Shown here: one piece after another, positions 40,744 to 53,412 of the stretch
Layout of the letters: each line of letters starts with the position of its first letter
Numbering within the stretch: the first letter of the stretch is position 1
Origin: Saccoglossus kowalevskii
Taxonomy: Eukaryota; Hemichordata; Enteropneusta; Harrimaniidae
Assembly: GCF_000003605.2 (NCBI RefSeq)
Contig: NW_003114958.1
Location: 296,381-357,237, forward strand
Direction of reading: 5' to 3'
DNA length: 60,857 nucleotides
The notes under the pieces: model-generated
What the model was told of the DNA's origin: nothing
Database searches by the model: none
What the model saw: only the letters and a program-made list of their open reading frames with translations
Position numbers and translations under genes: made by a program

Positions 40744-43700
40744 ATGAACAAGATTCTACCTGGAGACGAAGAAGTAAGATATTTCGATTACACTCATATG
40801 TCCATTTAAGTTACTATTACATGTTGTTTGTTATATCTGAGGTTTGCGTACTTGTATCTACTCGTTGGGAACCCACATTTCATCACACGCCAAAAACAGT
40901 TTCAAGACTGCGAGTGTGGCGTGGTGAGCAGTACACCTGCTAACTGAATCGAAGTCGTTGCCCAGATCCCAATTTCGAATCTCTTTTTTGCGGGTTTATT
41001 TCTTGTTTGTTCGTTTGCCTGTTGTTATATTTAATTAACACTTGATTTAAACGTAATTTGTATATGCATTTATGTGATAGGATCAGAATATAATAAACAA
41101 ATCTTCACGTATCGCTAGAATTGTTGCCTCGACATTCGTAGTTACTGCGACGTTAGCAGCAGTAGGAGTGACAGCCAGGGTCGTCTTAACTTCCCATGAA
41201 GCGGAGCCATACTTCGACGCGTACAGTAAGTTACATACAAAACAATACGCACATAAATTAGAATGTCTAATAGTGTATAGCATAATTTATGAATCGTTAG
41301 TGTGTTATTACATTTATTCTAATTTAAAACATGTGTTATACCGTAAATACTAACATGGCCGAATATACTATGTTTCACAATCAATTACAAAGGCCATACG
41401 TATGTTTGGTTTATTGAGCATCATCATATAAGTAGTAGTTTTATATTTACTAAGCAAATACAATTGACATTATAAATAATTGCATTTTATTTATAATCAG
41501 CACTTCTAATAGCCTGACAGTTATGGTTACTAGTGATTAAATTATTGTTCAATATTCGATATTCAACGGCGTTTTACATTCTTCGCACAAATAACTTTGG
41601 GAAACAATACAATTATTGTACATTGAAGGAAAAACGCGCACGTCATATTATCAGCATATGACAAACAATGAAAACTTTGCAATACATCAACTGTATTGTT
41701 ATATTTATCGTCATGGAAATACATTCAAAATAAAAAGTCAATGAGAATGCTACCTTTCATAGAAGATTATCTTCGGGCGCACTTGTGCAACGCTTGATTG
41801 TGATCGACGTTAAATAAATATAGCCACAAACCACACAATTTGTGAAATAAATTATATCAATTGAGACATATGAATTGAACAAAGCACACCTAATAACTTC
41901 TCATTCAGTACTGGTGGATGTAATTATAAACCCGATGCGTAATCTTGCACATTTGTTGCGTTTGATATGTTAGTTTATGTTATGTTATCCCGTCGAATTA
42001 TCAACATTTGCTGTTTAAAAGTACCCACTTACCTCCCAAATTATGTTGCGTATTCGTGGAGTTTTTCATTCGCGAGAGTATCGCTAAAGTAGCTATGATT
42101 GATTTGATAATGTAAAAATGACATAATAAGATGATTAGCTTATTACTAGATGCCAATGCGGTAGCGTATCACCAGTCTCGTAGAACGCGTTTGGAAGCAC
42201 ATTAGCTTATAGTGGTCATAGAAGAGATTTTAGAAAAGAACTTCGTGCTAACACTTTTTACTTACAAGCTTTTCAAAGCACCATAATCATTATGATACTG
42301 GAGCATAACTTAATAATGTCAACTAATTTGAGTCATTGAGGCAAATTTATTGATCAAAGTATAGCTGGGCGAAAGCTGGGCTTTGAAGGAGGCGTTCAAT
42401 GAAAACTTGGGTTCGCGTTGCCAACAACTTTTTAATCTGTCCTGTTGTTTGTTAAATCATCGATCAACACACGGGGTTTACTCGTGTACATTTGTTGCGC
42501 TTGAAAATCTTATTGACCTCGGATATTTTGAGCTATCATGTAATTAAGCAGTTGTATTTGGTGTTCGAATGTATGTGTATATTCACATTTGGAACGAAGA
42601 ATACATCTATTAACGTGATAGCACGTATGTTTTCAAAATCTAATAAATACCTAAAAATGATTGCGCGGAGAATAATTTGACACATCCTATTACATCAACA
42701 TTACAAGAACAATCGATGGCAACACTTCACGATGACTATGGCATTGTGGGTACCGTTGTATAAACGTTGTATAAACGATGCGACCATACATTTTCTTATT
42801 ATATGTTGGATATATTCATGCACTCACAACATATGAACGAGTTCTGTACTATGTTTCGCAGTTGTCTATCGAAGTTCAAAACGTTCGCATACAATACTTT
42901 CTCACGTGACCTGACTTTACACAACATACCTTCAAAGGTATTTCCCACCAACGTATTGAAACAACCAACCTTATTCAATACATTTTATTACAGATGGAAC
43001 AAATAGAACAGTGAGTACAGCTCAGCCAGCAACAAGCCAGAAGGCATGCATGTGCTACAACAACGGCACGTGTGCCAGCAATACCGACATGTCATGCATC
43101 TGTGTCAGTGGATACTCTGGAAAGCTCTGTGAAATTGGTAAGGGTTAACCCGATTTGGTAGGACAATGTGTAGCACACTGTTAGAAAATTGTGTACAATC
43201 ACCATGTATGTGTTCGTATCAAACAACATATTCTGTTAGTAATCATCGACTAAATATCAGTTATAATACGATGCACGGAAAATCTTTTGCAAATGTGTTT
43301 ATTTATACAATGGCTATTAACCCTAAGCCTAAATGACCATTGTATACATTTTATGTACCAAGCTATTGACGAATGCTCATCAAACCCATGCTTGAATGGT
43401 GGTACGTGTGAAGATGGTTTAAATGGTTACACATGCAGCTGTTTGGCCGGAACCACTGGCGACCACTGTGAGATTAGTATGTATATTATACTTAATATTG
43501 GTTATTACATATTATTATTATTGATTTGTTTAACAATCTAAAACCAACTATTATATATGCCACATATTAATGTTGTCATATGTCATGTATATGACATAAG
43601 TGGATCTAGATTTAAGTGATAAGTCAAATTATGTCATCCACAGACCCAGATAACTGTGTTAATATAGCCGATTGTTATGGAGGAGCATGTATAGATGGGT

Positions 43701-46700
43701 TTGATAGCTACTCATGTGATTGTAATTCAGGTAGGACATGGGAAAAACATATAAATTAAAAATATTTATAGTGATATAGAGAACAAAAAATCTGACTACC
43801 ATGCTACAACACTACTCACAATTTTGAATTCTGACACGACATTGAATAAAGCGTGTGATTTAATTGTAAATGTTTAAATAAAAAACTTGTTTGTTTATTG
43901 GCTGTTTGAATATACATTATAAAAATTATCACTTATCAGGTCTACTTGTCCGTTATTTAGGGTCGGTCAATGTGGCAACACAAAAACTCGTTAGTCAGAG
44001 CTCAACAGAGGGACTCTATGAGGCTGTGAATGCCATCGATGGGATTTTGACTGCTTGTATGCGCACAGTTGAAGAATACGAACCGTGGTGGCAGATTGAT
44101 CTAATGGAAAATCACTGCATTCATCAGATCGTTGTCACTAATAGGCAAGATTGCTGTGGTAGGTTTGCTTTTTCTTGCATTTGCGATTGTATTTTAAACT
44201 GTCGTAGTTTAGCTGAAGTGAAATATTCCGTACATTTGATAACACATCCAATGCTAAAAATTGTTATTCTAGAAAACAAAGTCCTAATTTACAACATCAC
44301 ATTGCATTTTATATATCTCTAAGCAATCATTGATAATATTATTATATTGCAGCTGAAAGACTAGAAAACGCCGTGACTCTCGTTGGTTACACAGCAGAGC
44401 GTGACGCTGCTGTTCAGTGTGGAAGTATTGTAGATGCACAAAGTGCCCTGCAAGCTACAGTAGAGTTTAACTGTGACACGGCAACCAGAGGGAGATATGT
44501 CACTTTCATGTTACAGGAAACTACCAACATTCTGAGTCTCTGTGAAGTTGAGATTTATGCCCCAGGTAAGTAAGTCGAAATGTATAATGTTAATATGGTT
44601 TTAGTGATCTTAGTGTAGAAGCATTGAGAATAGGGAGGGTGTGATAAATAACCTACCATCTGACATCACTTGATACAAGTGGGTGCGTGGAGTATATAGT
44701 GTATTGCGACACGAGTATCAACCTGTTCTACGGATAAGCGATCATAATAATAACCTTTTTAATGATAACCTTTTTATCACTCGACCAGCTTCGAGTGTCA
44801 GAGAGACAGAAAAACAAATATGATTTTGCGGAACAAGGTTACGAATTATATTCTAATTTCTAGTTGGTCATGGTTCGTCAGAAATTGTAACTTTCTTAGC
44901 AATATTTTTATTAACATCTCATATTAACAGTCCTTTAGCCAGCACCACTTCAGTTGTTTGGTAATATGACATTATATTACCACGATCACAATAAAATATT
45001 TATAAAAGCTAGGTAATTGGCAGATATTATCGATTACTATAAATGTTTAATGTGCAGTTCATGGCGGAAAACTATGGCACCATGAATAACTTAATTGCAA
45101 GCGATCACTATTTCACCATTACTTCACATTATAAAACCCGGAAACACCCTTTTTTCACATTAATCTCTTCGTATTCGCCATTGTATCAAATTGAGCACTT
45201 CCCCATACCTATACTCGACAAAAAATGTTCCTTACTCTGAGCCAAGCCCAGAACGACATCAAGGTGGAACATAACATACAAATTATACACAAAAATCTTA
45301 AAGAGGAAAATAAATATGATTAACAACAGATTTGCAAACTACAGTAAACGTGTCTTTACGGGTTTTCAAGACATATAACAAAGTATAATTTAACAATATA
45401 CACCAACGATATAAGAAATCGACAAGTACAATCCTTTAGCACACAGTCGGATCAGTAAAAATGTACAAACAAGTGATTTGAAAAAAATAAGTATATTTCG
45501 AAAAATTGGTTACACCCATATTGAATCACTTTAAGTTAGAATCAAACAATATCTCTAACATACCCGACCTCAAAATCAGACACGTTACAGTGATGCCATC
45601 TGTGTGACAGTGCTAGCATAATCATTCACAACTCATTTTATCTGCATGCATAACTTTTAAAAGCCCTTGGTTTAACACATACACTGACAAAGAAAAATTC
45701 TTTTCAAAAACTCCGCGTATGTGCTTCAGGTTCTAGATGATTTGGAAAATGTATTGAAAGGAGAAAAACTATATTACAATCTGATCTATTTTTTTAAAAA
45801 CAATAATTTTGCTCATCAGTATCACCACCATGCGAACCAACAAATATTTTACCCACAGTCGTCAATAAACGAATGGCCTTGTAGGTCAGGGTAGCATGTG
45901 GTTAAAATCAAAACTGAATAAAATGTGTAAAAATCCAATTTATTCGTTATCACATTTTGTATTATTCTTCAACCTGCATTTGTCGAGAGGTTCCAAAACA
46001 GCAATGATCAGCCTCATAGTTTGTATAGTAAAACATATAGCTCTATCCACTAGAACATTAGTGTAGGATTACTTTAAGGCTATATACTGTATGAAACGGC
46101 CTGTTTAGCATAGAACAAATATATGACTGTACTAAAATATTATTCTCTGATTTTGCCTTTCATTGGTTAAAGAAGCTGATCTAACTGTATACGCATTATG
46201 TACACTGTAACAATGTATCCATGGGGTGTCACTGACAACTGGGAAGGTTGAACTGGGACGTCTACTTCTATAGTCGGTGAAATAATTATAGCAAATCAGC
46301 TTTACAGAGACGAATTTGAGCTCAGTACGTGTGCTCTGGCATATTCACTTTTGAATGGTTAGAATCATGTACATGTTTATTCCCAGAGATGGTAAATCTC
46401 ATGAGTTGATTTATTATTTTGAACACCTGTTTTACAACATTAATGGGGAGACAGCTATTTGTTTTCATTTACGAGGAATTAAACATAAGACAGCATATCA
46501 CTTAACTGTATTTAAGGTGAAATATACTTACCATTATTTTATACATGTGACATCGAACATGTTACATCAGAAATTACATTTGACTAACTCTAAGTATTTT
46601 AATTCTGTTACAGCTCGCAGACGATACGAACTGGACTATGATAATATAGACTGGAATCAAGCAAATGCGTCTTGCCATGCAAGAGGGGCACATTTGGCAA

Positions 46701-48640
46701 AGATACGAAATGCAGAAGAAAATGCTTACCTGCATCAACTTATTCAACAATACGGAATTTTTTGTAAGTAATAAATGCTGGAAAGATATAACCTGATAGT
46801 ATTAGGTGATATAAATCCTGTGTATCAGATCAGTTTAATTCAAGTTACAGTCTCAAAATACTGGGTGGTAGATGTTAATGTAATTTGGGGCTCACTCTCA
46901 CTAACATAATCAGTATAAGACTGCGTTATTCCTAGCTACGTCGACACAATGACTGTGTTCCCGGATAATGGATATTGGTTTGAAGTAATTAATTGACTGG
47001 TGATGTTCGTATAATAGTTTCATATACAGTTGACGATTAAAAACGAAATTAACCCTGTTACGTAAAAAAACAACAAGAAATATAACAGAAATAATCCTAC
47101 AAAATAATATATCGCCAAATATGGAACTATGTAACACTATACCTCAACATACGCTTAATATGATACAATAAATACAACAGCGTCTAAATTCAAGAACAGT
47201 ATCACTGCTATACATTATAACTACGCGAACATGTCAAATAAATGTAATTACCCATTCAATGTCGAAATAGTGAATTGTAATTGAAAATTAGTGCTTTCAG
47301 CTTACTCGAATTCGATCACATAGCTCAGTAACATCTACATTCCCCGAACCATGCTGTTTACTATAGTCTTTTAATTACATACTTTTTACTCATTTTATAG
47401 GCAAATACAAGGTCAAATTCAATCTACCTTCGGTTTCAAAATTGTGCCCAAACTTTCCCACTGACACTTTACACAGAGAAAAGTGGGATATTTGTTGTAT
47501 ACCATTTGTTTTTAACATTTTTTTTAAATTCAGCTTCCTTCGAATGCAGAAAAATTCGACTAGCAACAAATTTCCCTTTCCAAATTTGTTGAATACGTTA
47601 TCAATGGGCAATTTTAGTATACTGCAAAACAGACTGGTTATTTCATAATTTGTCACAAAAGTATTCATAGATTGTTGAATCATTGACACTTGATATATAG
47701 CACTTTTAAAAAGGCTGACGTCACTTATTCAGAAGTCCTATTTTCATTTAAAAAATAGATGTTTAGGACATATTTTGGTTGAACATTCGGGTGAAGCAAT
47801 AGAGCGTGATGAAGCTTGAATGATTCGTTGAAATTTCATTCCTACTGAAAGTTGTTAATATGGATATTTTGGTATTTTACAGTTCATTTTGGGTAATCCA
47901 TAATCTCTGAAATCTTACAGTGGAAAGTTGAAGACATTTGGGATCTTTCATATAATCTAACGACTATTTGAATTGGTTAGAAAACAAATATCAAGTCTTA
48001 TCGACAGTGAGATAATAATCATTGAACATTATTACGACCCAGAGCGTACTTGCACGCCATTAACGTGTTTACATATTATTATAAATTGACCACGTTGTTA
48101 AAAGTAATTAGCACATGATTCATAATTATAGATTCACTGTTTCTGGCAATCTGATTATATATCCTGTTTCACTTATTATACGTACAGATGGTTAATACTT
48201 GTGACGTGAATATGTCCACGCCTTTTCTATCAACCACCTTTACGATTACGTGACATGATAATTCCGTCGTATATTCAACTTTTTATAATTATTGTGCTAT
48301 CAGGGGGCTGGTGGACCGGGGTGAACGATATCAGAACTGAAAGTCAGTATGTATACGCAGATGGCACTCCGCTTATATTTGTCAATTGGAGGCAGAGTCC
48401 TTTGGAACCAAGTGATGCAAATCACGAAGACTGTGCAGTGGCAATGTAAGTACATGATCATATTGTACCGGACATGTACGTTTGACTGGTAAATATATTA
48501 TACCATATACTCATAGAGGTATTTTCAAATTATTTATACTTGATATTATCTTTCTTTATTTCAGACACGCGTTGAATCTAATGTGGAACGATGTACCGTG
48601 TTTTCACCTGGGTCATTTTATTTGTGAATACGATGAATAA
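40744..48640 (+). CDS. Type II membrane protein: EGF repeats, F-type lectin and C-type lectin domains (ten exons)
   Basis: Exons are 40744-40773, 41081-41225, 42994-43137, 43363-43476, 43644-43730, 43961-44158, 44353-44565, 46614-46763, 48304-48445 and 48565-48640. The joined frame encodes 432 aa. A second acceptor at 43939 would add seven residues. Introns are phase 1 except the first (0) and last (2). Residues 24-42 form a membrane helix after a short basic tail (SSRIAR), with no signal peptide. EGF-like units span about 59-173. Residues 174-310 are an F-type lectin domain ([39 protein letters not shown]); the fucose-contacting His is replaced (ACMRT). Residues 311-432 are a C-type lectin domain with [24 protein letters not shown] and FICE. 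WND is intact, but the usual EPN or QPD calcium/sugar motif reads EPS. A surface glycan-recognition role is inferred. It is probably a paralogue of the gene at 20322. Confidence 0.85.
44566..44995 (+). promoter_or_regulatory. Possible alternative 3' end without the C-type lectin domain
   Basis: If the donor at 44566 is not used, the frame ends three codons later at TAA 44571-44573 (giving APGK). An AATAAA follows at 44990-44995. The product would end where the paralogue ends (APMI and stop). The donor itself is a perfect CAG|GTAAGT, so the spliced form should dominate. Confidence 0.35.
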
Positions 48641-48879
48641 AATGAATTAATTGATTTCCCTGCTGAACAGTTTATTCTAATGTTTCACTAATAAGCATCG
48701 CTGATATTATATGTTACTGTCCTTGCCGCTACAAGTTCACATATTGTTTTTCACATTAAACATGTTTTCGGAAATAATCGTTTTAACCATTGTGGGTTAT
48801 ATTCTCGCATTTGTTAAAAATCGTGTGTATTGTTTTATTCTTTTCTGTTCTTTTGTTTATCTTCTTGTTTGCTCCACAT

Positions 48880-48885
48880 AATAAA
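48880..48885 (+). promoter_or_regulatory. Poly(A) signal (AATAAA)
   Basis: This canonical signal lies 240 bases after the stop at 48638-48640, followed by a T- and GT-rich stretch. Confidence 0.5.
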
Positions 48886-48889
48886 CACC

Positions 48890-49939
48890 CCTAAAACGTG
48901 CTTACGTTTTTAATGGTATTTTGTCTTTCTTGCATTTACGTTGTTTAAATGGTGCGCAGCTGTCAGCAAGAGTCTGTCACATAATATGGGCTAAATCACA
49001 ATACGCCCTCAGTCAATGTAATATCAGGGGGGAATTCTTCTCCTGGTCTGGGGTTCCCCAACACGTGTCAGGGGGAATACCGTCTGTCTCTATATCACGT
49101 CTGCTTGAGGAACCGGACGGGAAAGTCACTTAAACTTTACAGTCAAATAGACGCACACAACGAAATACGTATCAACTCTCGTCTTTAGTCGGTCAGCCGT
49201 GTACTCTATAAGACACAGCGCCCTAGGGAAAAGTCCCCAAGACTATCGCAAGGCTGACCCAAGACTGCGTCTCTCGTGGTGTTCTCGCCAAGACCAACTC
49301 AAAACTCTCTTTATTCACTTTTAAAACCTTAACCAATTACAAAGAAGTTAAAAGACTCTAAGGCGTGGCCTTCACACATTCAACTTACACATAGCCAATC
49401 AAACTAAGTACTGAACACGTCATATCTTTTGATTAATCGTTCACTATATTACTAACTGCGAATACCAACTGTCAGAAATAGCGGTCCGGATGGCAACGGT
49501 TATATCAAAATTAGTTCCAAATCACTGAGTCAAGTTCCGTCCAGGACCTCGCATGAGCCTAAATGATGACAGCCATTCACTAGTAACTAGCTAACTAAGT
49601 CAGTCAACAGATACACGAAAACTAATTCATGACAGTAAATCCCGACGACATTCCTCTAATGGCGTTTGAACGTAGGAGAAACCACTCGAACATATCGACC
49701 TATCTACCAAATTTGAAGCGAATTTAGATATAAAAATTCCAAATGTTGAAAATCCTAGTAAGAACAGGTCTCGAATACAGCGACAATCGAAACAATAATG
49801 TCAATACAGATACTGAAAACTACAATGATATTTAACTTATGCGGCGCGAGCACCTGTCATGATTGTCACATCGGGGAGACAAGTCTTCATATATCCGTAC
49901 AGTTGCTGTTAATAATTGTTTAATGTCTGTTGAAAAATT
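48890..49939. other. No gene recognised; GC-richer repeat-like stretch
   Basis: From about 48955 to 49330 the base composition rises in G+C and the sequence has no exon-like frame. It resembles the edge of a dispersed element such as a solo LTR, but no terminal repeats were found. The rest is plain AT-rich sequence. Confidence 0.3.
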
Positions 49940-51146
49940 ACAGCAACCGAAGATGGTCACGGCCATGCTTTTAGAAAGTATCATGTGTTTTGTCATTTAA
50001 TTTTTTCCCGTATTTTGCGCATTCATTAATGTATTTGCATTTTAAATTTATCTCGTCGATTTCACAAGTGAAAATTGATATCAAACTTACAAGCATGAGC
50101 AAAAATGAAAATCGAAATGCAATATATACATTTGTAATTTCACTTCACTTTAAAAAAGCTTTTATTTTATTTTTGCAAATATTCTGTGAACCCATCCACG
50201 TGATAAATACAATCCGCCATATAATCGAATAAAATTGTCAAACAAAAAATCAAAATCTTTTTATACAATACACATATCGTAAACAAGCTCAAACAAAAGT
50301 CACTTCTCAAAAATTTACGATTTTAAGGCATTGATACGATTCGTTCCGACACAGCAATAGAGCAGAGCACAAATCACTTCATCCCAGTTGACATGGGCAA
50401 TAAAGTCCACGACAACCAGCACGCGACTTGAGATACCACGTCCTTCTTCGGAACGCCTCTTCAAAGCACTGAACTGGCGATGACATCCAGGAACGAACTT
50501 ACGGCTACCATCTGTCGTATAGTGAAAACACGAAGGAAATAGATAACACTTCTGGCTACTTAAAGCATACACATGTTGAGAACAAACTTACCCGGAGCAT
50601 CAATAAAAACGATGCGTCACTCAACACGAATTGCACACGAGATTCGTTTTATACCATTCCATTTATTTGCATAATAATATACTGATCCTAACCCAAAAAA
50701 ACACACACACTAAACGGCTGTTTCAAAAGGTTAAGTAATAAAGGTAAAAAAAAAATTAATTAATCATTAATTTTAAAAATTAAAATGAGAAATTAAAGTC
50801 ATTTTCAAAACTGAAATAAAAATGCATTATAAATTCATTTTTGAAAGAAAAATTACAAATGCGATTGGGCACAAATAGCATTTTATTTCAAAGGTAGAAG
50901 TAAGGCTGCAAATGTAAATCTATTAAAGCGAAGTGAAATTACAAATGTAAATTCCATTTCGATTGGCAATTTTCATTTTTACGTAAGATTTTAAGTTTAT
51001 TATCGATTTAAATTGTGAAATTGACAAAATAATTTTAGAATGCAAATACAAATATTAATTTTGAATGCGTAAAATAAGAAAAAAAATACAAAAACAAATT
51101 CACACTTTTCAAAAAGCATGGCCGTGACCCTCCTCGATTGCCAAAT
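49940..51146. mobile_element. Transposon-like element with ~210-bp terminal inverted repeats
   Basis: The left arm (about 49940-50155) and right arm (about 50926-51146) are imperfect reverse complements along their whole length. They share GGTCACGGCCATGCTTTT near the outer ends, GTATTTGCATT in the middle and ACATTTGTAATTTCACTTC at the inner ends. The 770-base centre has a minus-strand frame (50572-50315) of about 85 codons with several Cys but no recognisable transposase motif. It is probably non-autonomous. Target-site duplications could not be identified by eye. Confidence 0.75.
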
Positions 51147-53134
51147 ACCATCCGAAATGCATAATGACAACAAACTTGAAAACGCAAGCCATGTAGTTTA
51201 CATTTTTATTCATCGTAGCGTGAGTGCACAACACAAACGACATCGAAAAGTTTATTTCCACATTTTTTGAACGAATAAAATACCGACACGAAACATTTCT
51301 TGAAAACCATTCTCACTTACTTTTTTTCAAATCATCTCTAGATGGGGCACAAATAGCATTTTATTGCACTGAATTTATCCAATAAAATTTAGACCAATAG
51401 ACTGATGTTATTGGCAAAGTGTATTGTTGGTAATTTCAATAAATAATGTTGGTCTATTGAAACCCTAGTTCAAAGGCATTCAAGATATCTGTGAAAACGA
51501 AGGAGTGAGAAATGTCGGACACATTGACATTCTGTGATCTATCACACAAAAATATTGTGTTTTCTAGGAGTAGTACATAAGGAAAATCCTCCTACATATA
51601 AAGTACACTACCACATGACAACAGTGAAGGCTGCATTAACTGTGAGAATGTATATTTATATTACTGTCAAAAAAAACTATCAATTGTTGTTGATACTCAA
51701 TAGCGTTAAAGCCCATTAAACATACATAAATTACGCCACGTTTTATAGGTTTAACAGCGATCATTTATGGTACGTGTCGGCTAAACGTCAAAACCCGTTT
51801 TTGTACAACCTCCTGTAATATTTTCGAATATTCAAAACCAATTACATCGCCCCCATTGCTATTCCACTGTGGTAACTGACGGTCAAGTTTATTCTACTAG
51901 ATAGAGTGTATCAGTTGTTTATGTTTCAAATATGAATCGTTTTCATAACATTTTTTAACATTTTTTTTACATTACACCGGATGTGTTATGTTAAAGTAAT
52001 TCGCATATACTAACTTGTTCAGGAGCATGGAATTACCAATGAATATCCTTAAATCATATATGTTTGCATATAATGCTCATGATATTTGAATTATATTTCT
52101 TAATATTCCAGTATGTAAGGTGTCGTAAAAAACAGCAATCACGCAGTCCTGGCAGTTATTACACTGGCATTTTTACAACACGCTTTACAGGCAAGAAAAC
52201 ACGGGAGCATGTCAACTTATGGCAGAAACCCTAGCGAAATGCAGAGCTGGGAATGAAATGACGGACAAATCTCAAAACATGTAGCAACGATTAAAAACAA
52301 TTTATGACAGCGTTCGCGTCAAAGCATGGATCGTGATAGGTTGGACTGATGGCAGACACACACATTCCAACAATGTCCTCAACTTGACTCAGAAAATATT
52401 GGGGGATGTTACCTATGTATAGATTTAAACACTCAATAAAAATGTTCAACCGGACCTTTACACATGTTCTATAGAGGCCCCGCAAAAGTGAGGTTACTCT
52501 TAATTAAATATGTTTGTGAAAATTATCGCATCCATGAATCCAAAACTACGTCGAGTCGCTGTAATTTGCTATCGCGGAATACCGATGAAAAAATATAATA
52601 TCCGAATTTTGTGTATTTAATTTAAAACTCATAATTTAAAATACTGATTATGATTGCAACTCAAAGCAACACTCTGGCACATTACGCTGATTGACCTAAA
52701 AGAACAGCTTAAAATCATGCCAATGCGTTCCGAGAGTGACTAATTGATAAGACACAAGCTAATTTGTATATTCGAATTGAACAGATTAGATTGCATTTCC
52801 AGCACACAAAATATGACTGATTCATTGAGAAAAATATGTACATACACAGTAGGGATCTAACAATAAGATTATCATTGTATTACCCCCCACACCAAAAAAG
52901 TAAATAAAAGGTGAAAGTCACAGTTACGGAGGACTGTAAATGATTTAAACTTAACTTACTCACCTTTCACCTATCCAACTCCATGATACAAACTGTATAA
53001 TTCGGTAAATGCAAGTTGTGTCCCAATGGCAGACCATTGTGTTATACGTTTGATGGTTTATAGCGTGATTTTATTGTGATGAATATTTGATAACCAGACC
53101 ATTAAACACACTAGTGAATGGTAGATAAAAAATA
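51147..53134. other. Intergenic, no gene recognised
   Basis: AT-rich with no supported exon. The string GGGCACAAATAGCATTTTAT at 51345 also occurs inside the neighbouring inverted-repeat element (about 50869), so part of this flank shares repeat material with it. Confidence 0.4.
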
Positions 53135-53199
53135 GATATTATATAATTATATATAATATAATATTATATATAATATAATTATATATAATATATATAATA
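53135..53199. repeat. AT-only palindromic low-complexity tract
   Basis: About 65 bases made almost wholly of A and T, in alternating ATATAATATTATAT patterns that can fold back on themselves. It lies about 210 bases before the start of the large minisatellite. Confidence 0.85.
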
Positions 53200-53412
53200 C
53201 AATGTTAATGCGCGCAAGTGTTGGTAAAGATTGGACGGTCAGCTACGCGCTTTGTTAACCGAATCAAAACTGATGGTCTTCTTATGGTCTTCTCAAAACA
53301 AAATTATTGGGCAATCACAGTTAATTTATAAATATGCGATGTTTCAACAAAACATATTTTTATTTGGACTTTGTTTAAGCATGTTAAGTTCTAAAGTTCA
53401 TGTTAAGGTAAC

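Noticed and set aside
50315-50572. The Cys-rich minus-strand frame inside the inverted-repeat element as a host gene
   Set aside because: It lies between transposon-like arms and shows no known domain. It is treated as part of the element.
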